A DNA stretch of 20,994 nucleotides from the NCBI GenBank assembly GCA_030619735.1, contig JAUXAV010000006.1, forward strand, positions 1 to 20,994. The letters run 5' to 3'. Of the stretch, positions 15,522 through 20,994 are shown in pieces; positions within the stretch are counted from its first letter, which is position 1, and every line of letters begins with the position of its first letter. The translations under genes and the position numbers were made by a program. The stretch comes from Candidatus Aenigmatarchaeota archaeon (GTDB taxonomy: Archaea; Aenigmatarchaeota; Aenigmatarchaeia; QMZP01; JAUXAV01). The notes below the pieces were generated by a model. The model was not told where the DNA came from. It did no database searches and was given only the letters and a program-made list of their open reading frames with translations.

Positions 15522-15920
15522 CTAGTCCATTAACTCTGCATCCCTTACCAGAACCATATTAGGAGGCATGAGTTTCCCCCTGTTGCAGGGCTCCTGGCCC
15601 AGGGCCTTGTTCGCCCTCCTCAGGAACTTGTTCAGGACATTCGCAGTGAACCTGGCCTCCGGGTTCTTGAATAATATCTGGGGGACCGGAAGGAAGAGCC
15701 TTTCAATATAATTGGGCTTTATCTCCTGGGACAGTTCCTCCCCCTCCATTATTATTTCCAGGGCCTCAGGCTTCCAGGAAGCAGTAAACCTGACCCCGTC
15801 TATCTCAATTCCGTTCAGGACCTCTGCCAGGTAAGGAGAGTCCCTGTCCTGCAAATCCCTTCCCTTCAGATTGCCGCCAGGCCCTATGCATGCAAAGCAT
15901 GCCTTGAGAAGGATTTTCAT
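15522..15920 (-). CDS. Short protein resembling the insert domain of archaeal phosphoglycerate mutase
   Basis: The 132-aa product matches, from memory, the middle of cofactor-independent archaeal phosphoglycerate mutase (aPGAM). The match runs from a Phe-Ala-Cys start (compare Asn-Phe-Ala), through Gly-Val-Arg-Phe-Thr and Gly-Glu-Glu-Leu-Ser-Gln-Glu-Ile, to the C-terminal Thr-Ala-Asn-Val-Leu-Asn-Lys-Phe and Pro-Pro-Asn-Met-Val-Leu-Val-Arg. The full enzyme is about 400 aa. Both metal-binding halves of the alkaline-phosphatase-like core are absent, so no mutase activity is expected. The frame itself is intact and starts 12 nt after the sulfurtransferase gene, with GAGATGAT upstream. It is either a domain surviving from a broken gene or a separate protein. 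An N-terminal Cys-x2-Cys (C8, C11) is present. Confidence 0.55.
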   Translation of the reverse strand: MKILLKACFACIGPGGNLKGRDLQDRDSPYLAEVLNGIEIDGVRFTASWKPEALEIIMEGEELSQEIKPNYIERLFLPVPQILFKNPEARFTANVLNKFLRRANKALGQEPCNRGKLMPPNMVLVRDAELMD

Positions 15921-15932
15921 ACAATCATCTCG

Positions 15933-16952
15933 CTATACCCTCAAACCCTCCAGCTCCCTCTTTGGGATGGGTTTCGCCTTGAGGATTTTTTTCACCCTCC
16001 CCTTCCTGTATTCCAGTTCCACAATTTTGTTTTTGGGAGAATCAGAGTACCTGACGGTTAAACCGCTTGCTATCTTAACTGCCTCTTTACCAGCCCTTCC
16101 CAGGATAAGGCTGACAGGCCCCATATAATCCCTCACCTCCATATAGGGGATTCCCTGCTTCCTGGCAATCTTCAGGAGCCTCTTATTCTCTTCCTCCCTC
16201 CTGCCCACTATTATTATGTCCCTTCCCTTCAGGAAATGGCGGCCCAGCTTCAGGAGCTCAATATAATCCTGCTTTACCCCCCCTTTCAAATCCAGCAAAT
16301 TCCCAAGCCTTCTGGAGAACCCCTTATCCGTCAGGAGGCATCCCCCGCCTGGCGAGGGAAAGGTAATCCTGTATTTCCTGGCCAGGGCAATCTGCCTCTT
16401 CCTCTGCCTTCCCTGTATATCGAGCATACTGCCTCTATCCACCCAGCCCTTCCTCTCAGCTTCTGTCTCTGGCAGAAGTTTGGCTGACAAGGGCTTCAGC
16501 AGTTTCCCCTCCAGCCCGGCCTCCCTTTCAATCAGGTTCAGAGCCTGCTTATGCTGGCTCAGGGGCCTCTCCCCCAGGACCTCACCCGTTGCCAGGAAAT
16601 CCAATCCCCTCTTCTTTGCAAGCCTTTTTGCCTCCTTAAGCATGAAGATATGGCAGTCTATGCAGGGATTCATCCCTGCCCCCCTCTGGAATTTTGGATT
16701 CCTGATAATACCCATATATTTCCTGAACATCCTGCCCCTGGTGCAGTCCACTATATGGAGTTTAAACCCCTGGCTCTGGGCAAACCTGGTAACGCAGAAC
16801 CGGTCATTGCAGCATCCCCCTCCAAAGGGAAGCGCAAAGAATACTGCCTCTATGCCTTTCTCCCCTAGCTGCTCCTTCAGGATTTTGCACACCAGCCTGC
16901 TGTCCAGGCCCCCTGAAAGCAGGACCAGGGCCTTTGGCTTCTTCCCAGACAT
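15933..16952 (-). CDS. PP-loop tRNA sulfurtransferase-like enzyme (ThiI/MnmA-related)
   Basis: The 339-aa ATP-pyrophosphatase has the PP-loop SGGLDS at residues 13-18, which binds ATP and adenylates a substrate, typically a tRNA uridine for thiolation. Other marks are clustered cysteines (C47, C48, C53), NPCIDC (C97, C100), TGEVLGERPLSQ (about 122-133), KPLSAKLLPET (about 153-163) and GGGCLLTD (C205). These fit the archaeal/bacterial group of MnmA/ThiI-like proteins that use Cys-bound sulfur or an Fe-S cluster. The region after residue 215 is a basic C-terminal domain. The start at 16952 has no SD but a TATA-like element at the leaderless distance. With IscS/IscU encoded nearby, sulfur relay from IscS is a reasonable inference. 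The exact base modified cannot be read off. Confidence 0.82.
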   Translation of the reverse strand: MSGKKPKALVLLSGGLDSRLVCKILKEQLGEKGIEAVFFALPFGGGCCNDRFCVTRFAQSQGFKLHIVDCTRGRMFRKYMGIIRNPKFQRGAGMNPCIDCHIFMLKEAKRLAKKRGLDFLATGEVLGERPLSQHKQALNLIEREAGLEGKLLKPLSAKLLPETEAERKGWVDRGSMLDIQGRQRKRQIALARKYRITFPSPGGGCLLTDKGFSRRLGNLLDLKGGVKQDYIELLKLGRHFLKGRDIIIVGRREEENKRLLKIARKQGIPYMEVRDYMGPVSLILGRAGKEAVKIASGLTVRYSDSPKNKIVELEYRKGRVKKILKAKPIPKRELEGLRV

Positions 16953-16960
16953 AGGTTTAA

Positions 16961-16968
16961 TTTAAAAG
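16961..16968 (+). promoter_or_regulatory. TATA box for the tRNA-Cys gene
   Basis: TTTAAAAG is centred about 30 nt before the first tRNA base (16995). It sits inside the 42-bp divergent gap and overlaps the predicted start region of the opposite-strand sulfurtransferase promoter. Confidence 0.45.
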
Positions 16969-16972
16969 CTCG

Positions 16973-16986
16973 TTTTATATTTATAA
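16973..16986 (-). promoter_or_regulatory. TATA region for the sulfurtransferase gene
   Basis: On the minus strand this AT-only stretch reads TTATAAATATAAAA. Octamers in it are centred 24-31 nt from the ATG at 16952, consistent with a leaderless or nearly leaderless transcript. Confidence 0.45.
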
Positions 16987-17030
16987 TACAATAAGCGGGG
17001 TTGGCCGACTGGCTAGGCTACCGACTGCAG

Positions 17031-17071
17031 AAATCGATATCATGAGGCCTTATGGCCTGTGACTTGCACAT
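17031..17071 (+). other. tRNA intron 1 (position 37/38)
   Basis: This 41-nt intron lies at the canonical archaeal site. A bulge-helix-bulge can be drawn. The anticodon stem is the outer helix. Bases 17026-17028 pair with 17066-17068 as the central helix (with a C-C mismatch beside it). Bulges are 17029-17031 and 17070-17072, cut after their second base. An internal hairpin AGGCC/GGCCT (17045-17049/17054-17058) closes the intron. Confidence 0.75.
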
Positions 17072-17092
17072 ATCGGTTCAGCTGGGTTCGAT

Positions 17093-17125
17093 AGTGACGG
17101 TTGCAATTGTAACCGTCTTCGGAGC
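17093..17125 (+). other. tRNA intron 2 (T-loop, position 59/60)
   Basis: This 33-nt non-canonical intron interrupts the T-loop. The inner helix is GACGGTT/AACCGTC (17096-17102/17111-17117). The central helix is 17087-17090 with 17120-17123, including one G-T pair. Bulges are 17091-17093 and 17124-17126, and the T-stem is the outer helix. Cutting after the second base of each bulge gives exactly this intron and a standard T-loop. Confidence 0.72.
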
Positions 17126-17141
17126 TCCCAGACCCCGCTTT

Positions 17142-17636
17142 ATGAGGAAATATCAGCTGCTCCTTGTTGTTGTAGTGGCATTTATAGCAGGCTTTTTTGC
17201 CAGCCAATACACTGGCCAGTTTGCAGGGTCCCGGGAAAGCGCCGGAATACAAAGCAATTTCTCCGGCACCAAGATGGTGACTAGGGTGATTGACGGTGAC
17301 ACTGTAATTGCTGACGGGGAATCCGTAAGGCTCCTGGGAATAGACACGGACGAAAGGGGCGGGCCCTGCTACAAGGAGGCAAAGGAAAGGCTTGAGGAGC
17401 TGGTCCTGAACAGGGAGGTCCTGCTGGAGAGCGACACAGAGGACAAGGACAAGTACGGAAGATACCTGAGATTTATAATCCTGGAAGGAAGGAACATAGA
17501 CCTCCAGCTTGTAGGAGAAGGCCTGGCAGTGGCCAGGTTCTCGCCAGGGAATGAGAAATACAAGAACGTGATTATCGCAGCTGAGAAGCAGGCGAGGGAA
17601 AATAAAATAGGCTGCAAATGGCAGGGCCTGGAATAG
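17142..17636 (+). CDS. Membrane-anchored or secreted thermonuclease (SNase family)
   Basis: This 164-aa staphylococcal-nuclease-like enzyme hydrolyses DNA or RNA with Ca2+. Conserved residues are all present by alignment to the Staphylococcus enzyme: the IDGDT metal site (D51, D53), R63 and D68 in RLLGIDT, the general base E71, and R107 in YGRYLR. A hydrophobic N-terminal segment (about residues 5-20) acts as signal or anchor, so it works outside the membrane, suited to DNA uptake, defence or nutrient scavenging. Two cysteines (C76, C158) could form a disulfide. The ATG at 17142 follows the tRNA-Cys 3' end by only 2 nt and has no SD. Longer in-frame starts lie within the tRNA and are rejected. 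Its stop abuts the stop of the convergent nadM gene with no gap. Confidence 0.88.
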   Translation: MRKYQLLLVVVVAFIAGFFASQYTGQFAGSRESAGIQSNFSGTKMVTRVIDGDTVIADGESVRLLGIDTDERGGPCYKEAKERLEELVLNREVLLESDTEDKDKYGRYLRFIILEGRNIDLQLVGEGLAVARFSPGNEKYKNVIIAAEKQARENKIGCKWQGLE

Positions 17637-18146
17637 CTATTTCCCTTTCTTCTCCAGCCTCTTTATCCTCTTAACTCCCTTGATATCCTTTATGTATTCC
17701 GCCACGGGCCTGGGCACCAGGGCCTCCCATTTCCCGTTCCCGGCTATCATTTTCCTTATCTCTGAACCTGAATAGGACTTATTCCTGTAGAGGCTGTGCT
17801 TCCTGACCTTTATCCCTGCCCTCTTGAAGCACCTTATGGTCCAGGGGTTCATGGAATAAACAACATCAAATTTGCAGACCCTATTTACCCTGGCAACCCA
17901 GAGCTGGTCATTAAAGACATCTGGTACCCTTACTATCTCATAATTCCTGACTCTTCCTGCCTTTAATGCCCAGGTTATCATCTCCTCCCTCTCCCTGGCG
18001 GAGAAGGGGTTCTTCTTAGTCCCCTTGGACTGGGTGGAGCCTATCATTATCACTATGCTCTTGTTCTTCTTCAGAATATCCCTTATAACCCTGAGATGCC
18101 CCAAATGAAAGGGCTGCGCCCTGGTCACAAACAAAGCCGTGGTCAT
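17637..18146 (-). CDS. nadM: Archaeal nicotinamide-nucleotide adenylyltransferase
   Basis: The 169-aa enzyme joins NMN and ATP to give NAD+ in the last step of NAD synthesis and salvage. The nucleotidyltransferase motif TRAQPFHLGH (residues 8-17) includes the two His that bind ATP phosphates. The family block NPFSAREREEM (about 46-56) and the C-terminal SGSEIRKMI (about 126-134, compare the ISGTxIR motif) are both present, and length is typical for the archaeal NadM type. A basic C-terminal tail of about 15 residues follows. The first motif residue is Thr where Gly is usual. It lies 31 nt downstream of iscU but has its own leaderless-type TATA box. Confidence 0.9.
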   Translation of the reverse strand: MTTALFVTRAQPFHLGHLRVIRDILKKNKSIVIMIGSTQSKGTKKNPFSAREREEMITWALKAGRVRNYEIVRVPDVFNDQLWVARVNRVCKFDVVYSMNPWTIRCFKRAGIKVRKHSLYRNKSYSGSEIRKMIAGNGKWEALVPRPVAEYIKDIKGVKRIKRLEKKGK

Positions 18147-18165
18147 GGGATAGAATTAGTAGGTG

Positions 18166-18175
18166 AATTTAAAAG
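18166..18175 (-). promoter_or_regulatory. TATA box for nadM
   Basis: On the minus strand this reads CTTTTAAATT, centred about 25 nt before the nadM ATG, with no SD between. The transcript is predicted to be leaderless and to start inside the iscU-nadM gap. Confidence 0.5.
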
Positions 18176-18177
18176 CC

Positions 18178-18657
18178 TTATTTCAGCACCTTCTCCCGCA
18201 TGTGCTCCACTTCTTTTAATTCCTTCTGGACCCTCTTATGGGATTCCAGGACCTCTTTGGGTATGGGCAGCTTCTTCCCCTTAAGATAATTATATATCGC
18301 CTCCCTGAGGGCATCCACAGCCAGGACGGAACAATGGATTTTTACGCTTGGAAGACTTCCCAGTTTTCTGACAATATCCATATTCTTAATCTTGATTGCC
18401 TCATCCAGGGTCTTTCCCTTCGCAAGTTCAACAGTCTGGCTGCTTGAACTGATATTTGCAACGCAGCCAAAGCTCTGGAAGCTTATATCCTTTATGAAAA
18501 GCCCGTCCTTTTTCTTTCCAATCTTCAGATATACCTTCATGATGTCTCCACATAAAAAGCTACCTGCCTCCCCTACAGCATCCGGGTTCTCCATCTTCCT
18601 GCACCCTTTGGGATGCCTGAACAATTCCATGACCCTTTTGGAATACATATATGCCAT
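18178..18657 (-). CDS. iscU: Fe-S cluster scaffold protein, IscU/NifU-N type
   Basis: On this 159-aa scaffold IscS-derived sulfur and iron assemble into [2Fe-2S] or [4Fe-4S] clusters. The three ligand cysteines are in place: C36 in LCGD with the key D38, C65 in SFGCVAN, and C109 in KIHCS. The N-terminal region differs from usual, with an extra Cys (C19) where most relatives have an Asn-x-Gly motif, and the usual Gly-Cys-Gly-Ala-Ala is Gly-Cys-Val-Ala-Asn. A charged helical extension of about 30 residues follows the fold. The start at 18657 has AGGAGG 8 nt upstream, within the end of iscS. An ATG at 18648 is an alternative. It lies 1 nt after iscS, so the pair is one operon. Confidence 0.9.
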   Translation of the reverse strand: MAYMYSKRVMELFRHPKGCRKMENPDAVGEAGSFLCGDIMKVYLKIGKKKDGLFIKDISFQSFGCVANISSSSQTVELAKGKTLDEAIKIKNMDIVRKLGSLPSVKIHCSVLAVDALREAIYNYLKGKKLPIPKEVLESHKRVQKELKEVEHMREKVLK

Positions 18658-18658
18658 A

Positions 18659-19804
18659 TTACTTTCCTCCTAACGGGGATATCTTCCTCAAATCCTCCAC
18701 AACCCCTGGCAGGACCTTCAATATATAGTCTATCTCCTCTTTTGTGGTATACCTGCTCAGGGTAAGCCTTAAACTGCCATGGGCTTCAACATGCGAGAGT
18801 CCCATTGCCATCAGGACATGGGAGGGCTTCAGGCTTTTAGTGGAGCATGCAGAGCCAGTGCTTGCCGCAACCCCGCTGTCATTCAGGCGCAGGACCAGGG
18901 CCTCCCCCTCTATAAACTTGAAGCTGAAGTTCGCATTGTTCGGAAGCCTTTTGTCACCTTTGGCCCCGTTCAGCCAGCAGTCCTTTATCTCCAGGACCCC
19001 CTCAATCAGCCTGTCCCTTAACTCCTTTACCTTATTGTCAGGGATTCTGCAGAGCCTGCATGCCCTGGCAAAGCCCACAATGCCCGCCACGTTCTCTGTT
19101 CCCGAGCGCAGGCCGGATTCATGACCTCCCCCATGGATCAGGGGGTTTATTTTAACGCCGCTCCTCACATAGAGCAGGCCAACGCCCTTGGGGCCATGGA
19201 GCTTATGGGAGCTTGCTGAGAGCAGGTCAATATTCATTTCCTTAACGTCTATGGGGATTTTGAGGAAGCTCTGCACAGCATCCGTATGGAATAAAACCCC
19301 CTTCTCCCTGCATATCCTCCCAATCTCCCTTACGGGCTGTATGGTGCCAATCTCATTATTGGCGTGCATTATGCTTACCAGGATGGTCTTGTCCTTTATG
19401 GACTTCTCCAAATCATCAAGGCTTATGGAGCCCTCCTTATTAACAGGGAGGCAGGTCACTTCAAAGCCCATCTTTTCCAGGAACTCGCATGTCTTAAGGA
19501 CAGCAGGGTGCTCTATACTGGAGGTTATGATATGGTGATTAGGACCCTTTGAAAAGGCAATCTCCTTTATGGCCTGGTTGTCGCTCTCCGAACCCCCTGA
19601 GGTGAATACTATCTCTTCCGGCTTTGCATTGATTACCCCTGCCAGGGTCTTCCTGCTCTCCTCCAGGGCCTCTGCTGCCTCCAGGCCAAAGTCATGAAGG
19701 CTTGATGCATTGCCATACTTATCCGTAAAATAGGGCTTCATGGCCTCCAGGACCTCTGGAGCAACCCGGGTTGTTGCTGCATTGTCCAGATATATTTTTT
19801 TCAT
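18659..19804 (-). CDS. iscS: Cysteine desulfurase, IscS/NifS family
   Basis: This 381-aa PLP enzyme converts Cys to Ala and passes persulfide sulfur to scaffolds and tRNA thiolases. The PLP lysine is K201 in SSHKLHGPKG. H99 (SIEHPAV), D175 and Q178 (HTDAVQ) contact the cofactor. The catalytic cysteine is C320 in TGSACSTKSLKPSHV. Length and motif order fit the class I group. GAGG lies 7 nt before the ATG. The promoter region contains the palindrome at 19826-19840, shared with the HTH gene at the right edge, so repression in response to Fe-S status is likely. Likely sulfur acceptors in this window are IscU and the PP-loop enzyme. Confidence 0.95.
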   Translation of the reverse strand: MKKIYLDNAATTRVAPEVLEAMKPYFTDKYGNASSLHDFGLEAAEALEESRKTLAGVINAKPEEIVFTSGGSESDNQAIKEIAFSKGPNHHIITSSIEHPAVLKTCEFLEKMGFEVTCLPVNKEGSISLDDLEKSIKDKTILVSIMHANNEIGTIQPVREIGRICREKGVLFHTDAVQSFLKIPIDVKEMNIDLLSASSHKLHGPKGVGLLYVRSGVKINPLIHGGGHESGLRSGTENVAGIVGFARACRLCRIPDNKVKELRDRLIEGVLEIKDCWLNGAKGDKRLPNNANFSFKFIEGEALVLRLNDSGVAASTGSACSTKSLKPSHVLMAMGLSHVEAHGSLRLTLSRYTTKEEIDYILKVLPGVVEDLRKISPLGGK

Positions 19805-19825
19805 AAGACTGCCTCAGTGACAAGA

Positions 19826-19840
19826 TATAACAGTGTTATA
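19826..19840. promoter_or_regulatory. Operator-like palindrome, copy 1 (iscS promoter)
   Basis: TATAACAGTGTTATA is a perfect inverted repeat with 7-bp arms around one central base. It lies 22-36 nt upstream of the iscS ATG, across the AT-rich stretch that would serve as iscS TATA box or start region, and also upstream of the divergent FKBP gene promoter. An identical copy lies at 20733-20747. Confidence 0.72.
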
Positions 19841-19868
19841 TTTTTTTGTCCTACCAGATTTAAAAGCT

Positions 19869-19876
19869 TTTATATT
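19869..19876 (+). promoter_or_regulatory. TATA box, leaderless promoter of the FKBP gene
   Basis: TTTATATT is centred about 25 nt upstream of the ATG at 19897, and no SD is present. Confidence 0.5.
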
Positions 19877-19896
19877 TTTATCCAACAATTAACTAT

Positions 19897-20724
19897 ATGC
19901 CTAAAAAGACAGGGAATAAATCCGGCGGGGAAGCCATGAAATATGTAATAGTTTTCGCAATACTTTTCGCAATAGGAATATTTACGGTCTGGGGCATAAC
20001 AGGGCAATTCTTTGGCACGCAGCCGGAGAAGCCTGAGTTCGTGGAACAAGGCGACCTTGTCAGGATAAACTTTACAGCCTGGCATAAGAACGGGAGTTTC
20101 TTTGAATCCGGTATCCTGGAGTTCAGGGCAGGCTCTGGCATACTGGTGGTGAAGAGCATCGGGGAGGCTCTCTTGGGCATGAAGGTGAATGAGAGCAGGA
20201 CTCTGAACCTTACCCCTGAATACGCATTCGGGGAATATGACCCGCAGCTTATCATTAGCCAGCCGAGGGTGGTGATAATGAACAGCACCATAACATTCGC
20301 TACAACCCCTGAACAGTTCAACCAAACCTTCAGGGGAATGCCTGAGGAAGGCATGATTGTCTCTTCTGTGCAAATCCCATGGAGAAGGGTGGAAATCCTG
20401 GACTTCACCAGCACCACAATGACCTGGAAGCTCATGCCCCCTGAGGGGCTTAAAACAGGCTGGCCGCTTGAATGTTATAGCAGCGACCTTACCGCCACGA
20501 CCGAGACGGATTGTTACGGTACTGTAACCATGAGGGTTATAGAGGACGGGGAGAGGATTGAGTATAAAATAGAGCCCTTTACAGGAGAAAGGGTAAACAT
20601 TTGGGGCGCATGGGCAAGGGTGCTGGAAGGGGACAGCGAGAGCATATACCTGGACTTCAACCATGAGCTTGCAGGAATGGGCTTCATATACCATGTAGAG
20701 CTTCTGGAGCTGGAGAAGGCTTAG
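19897..20724 (+). CDS. Membrane-anchored SlyD-type FKBP peptidyl-prolyl isomerase
   Basis: This 275-aa prolyl isomerase and chaperone has a membrane helix at about residues 15-33, which places the catalytic domain outside the cell membrane. The FKBP half begins near residue 50 (GDLVRINFTA, then the IGEALLGMKVNESRTLNLTPEYAFGEYD block at 88-115). It is interrupted by an insert-in-flap domain (about 119-245) and closes with the strand containing DFNHELAGMGF (253-263), a SlyD-like signature. The insert is longer than in cytosolic SlyD, with two cysteines (C193, C206) that may pair. Internal Met14 is a possible alternative start, but the leaderless TATA spacing supports 19897. It is a plausible folding helper for exported proteins such as the pilin-like set, which is inference. 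Confidence 0.88.
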   Translation: MPKKTGNKSGGEAMKYVIVFAILFAIGIFTVWGITGQFFGTQPEKPEFVEQGDLVRINFTAWHKNGSFFESGILEFRAGSGILVVKSIGEALLGMKVNESRTLNLTPEYAFGEYDPQLIISQPRVVIMNSTITFATTPEQFNQTFRGMPEEGMIVSSVQIPWRRVEILDFTSTTMTWKLMPPEGLKTGWPLECYSSDLTATTETDCYGTVTMRVIEDGERIEYKIEPFTGERVNIWGAWARVLEGDSESIYLDFNHELAGMGFIYHVELLELEKA

Positions 20725-20732
20725 TCTTTCAC

Positions 20733-20747
20733 TATAACAGTGTTATA
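20733..20747. promoter_or_regulatory. Operator-like palindrome, copy 2 (HTH gene promoter)
   Basis: This is the same 15-bp palindrome as at 19826-19840, followed in both places by TTTTT. Here it overlaps the AT-rich stretch 20743-20755, the best TATA candidate for the HTH gene. A bound regulator would block TBP. Confidence 0.72.
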
Positions 20748-20755
20748 TTTTTAAA
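20743..20755 (+). promoter_or_regulatory. TATA region for the HTH regulator gene
   Basis: The stretch TTATATTTTTAAA lies 52-64 nt before the ATG at 20807, giving a predicted leader of about 30 nt. Another AT-rich stretch at 20769-20777 is an alternative. Confidence 0.4.
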
Positions 20756-20806
20756 GCTTCCTCCCAATTATTTTTATCCAAAACTAAGGGGTTTAAAAAG
20801 GTTCAT

Positions 20807-20994
20807 ATGAAACCAATGTGCGAAATAACAGTGGGCCAGGTCCTTCCCTTCATAAGGGCCCTGGTGGCAAAAAGATTAGTGGAAGGCTACGGGCTCTCCC
20901 AGTCCCTGGCAGCCAAAAAACTCGGAATGAGCCAGCCTGCCATATCCCAGTACAAGAGGGAATTGCGGGGCTCCAGGGCAGGCCTTAAGGGATA
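20807..20994 (+). CDS. HTH transcriptional regulator, XRE-like (3' end outside window)
   Basis: The first 62 codons are visible. After a Met-Lys-Pro-Met-Cys-Glu start and a helix (Leu-Pro-Phe-Ile-Arg-Ala-Leu-Val-Ala), a clear helix-turn-helix follows at about residues 30-50 (Leu-Ser-Gln-Ser-Leu-Ala, then Leu-Gly-Met-Ser-Gln-Pro-Ala-Ile-Ser-Gln-Tyr). The N-terminal Cys-Glu and Leu-Pro-x-Ile-Arg pattern resembles an archaeal family of predicted XRE-type regulators (COG2522-like), recalled without a search. Its promoter carries the same palindrome as iscS, so it probably represses itself and the isc genes. Ligand-binding or Cys-rich C-terminal parts cannot be seen. Confidence 0.75.
   Translation, partial: MKPMCEITVGQVLPFIRALVAKRLVEGYGLSQSLAAKKLGMSQPAISQYKRELRGSRAGLKG

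Larger units (their letters stand above)
16995..17139 (+). tRNA. tRNA-Cys(GCA) with two introns
   Basis: Acceptor arms GCGGGGT (16995-17001) and ACCCCGC (17132-17138) pair perfectly, and U73 (17139) is the Cys identity base. D-stem is 17004-17006/17016-17018 and anticodon stem is ACCGA (17020-17024)/TCGGT (17073-17077). The loop has anticodon GCA at 17027-17029. T-stem is CTGGG (17082-17086)/CCCAG (17127-17131). Two stretches must be removed to close the loops: 17031-17071 after position 37, and 17093-17125 within the T-loop (59/60), leaving T-loop TTCGATT. The mature form is 71 nt before CCA, which is not encoded. Positions 13/22 are a G-A mismatch and 15/48 are C-G, the reverse of the usual Levitt pair. 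A protein frame starting at 17052 inside this gene is not used. Confidence 0.9.

Noticed and set aside
17052..17141. Upstream extension of the thermonuclease reading frame
   Set aside because: The frame is open back to an ATG at 17052, but these bases are tRNA-Cys exon and intron. The hydrophobic signal begins naturally at the ATG at 17142.
19870..20694. 274-codon open frame on the minus strand
   Set aside because: It is antisense to the FKBP gene, whose conserved SlyD-like motifs show which strand is coding.
20819..20832. Third partial copy of the palindrome (ATAACAGTG) inside the HTH gene
   Set aside because: Only one half-site matches and it is in coding sequence, so it was not counted as an operator.
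1..20994. CRISPR arrays, insertion sequences, rRNA genes, prophage or toxin-antitoxin pairs
   Set aside because: No regularly spaced direct repeats, transposase motifs, rRNA-like stretches or phage structural motifs were seen on either strand.

Overview
The window reads as chromosomal DNA of an archaeon. The evidence is an Alba chromatin protein, an archaeal-type NMN adenylyltransferase (NadM), a tRNA gene with bulge-helix-bulge type introns, archaeal TATA boxes about 25-27 nt upstream of several start codons (leaderless transcripts), and class III (archaeal prepilin) signal peptides. Arginine is written mostly AGG and isoleucine often ATA. Small genes, tight packing and a pilus-like cluster with many unrecognised membrane proteins suggest a DPANN-type lineage. 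That placement is inference; nothing here fixes the phylum.

Left part (1-3700). Three polytopic membrane proteins that look like distant paralogues (1-630, 635-1090, 1706-2245) surround an unrecognised basic protein on the minus strand (1091-1579). Two coiled-coil proteins follow on the minus strand (2288-3250, 3284-3679), divergent from the secretion ATPase.

Centre (3788-14838). This is a type IV pilus/archaellum/Tad-like machine. It has a 749-aa secretion ATPase with all hallmark motifs, a 719-aa TadC/FlaJ-like platform protein with two T2SSF-like halves, and ten consecutive plus-strand genes whose products all begin with a short charged leader and one hydrophobic helix. Three of the ten (8289-8399, 8401-8556, 11280-11441) are short and one (8558-11224, 888 aa) is very large and carries calcium-loop motifs. 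Several have clear class III prepilin signals. Most of the larger ones carry even numbers of cysteines in their exported part. I infer one surface appendage or secretion system with an unusually wide set of minor pilins and one large tip or adhesin-like subunit. No prepilin peptidase is in the window.

Right part (14880-20994). This is housekeeping with a sulfur/Fe-S theme: a ferredoxin, Alba, a PP-loop tRNA sulfurtransferase-like enzyme with a short ORF resembling only the insert domain of archaeal phosphoglycerate mutase, a tRNA-Cys(GCA) with two introns (37/38 and a T-loop 59/60), and a membrane-anchored thermonuclease whose ATG lies 2 nt after the tRNA. Then come nadM, iscU and iscS (minus strand), a membrane-anchored SlyD-type FKBP prolyl isomerase, and the start of an HTH regulator gene. 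The same 15-bp palindrome lies in the iscS promoter and in the promoter of that HTH gene, which points to an autoregulated Fe-S regulon.

Most notable: the pilin array with its giant member, the duplicated operator, the doubly interrupted tRNA-Cys fused to a nuclease gene, and a structured leader at 11793-11860. No CRISPR array, insertion sequence, rRNA or replication origin is visible.
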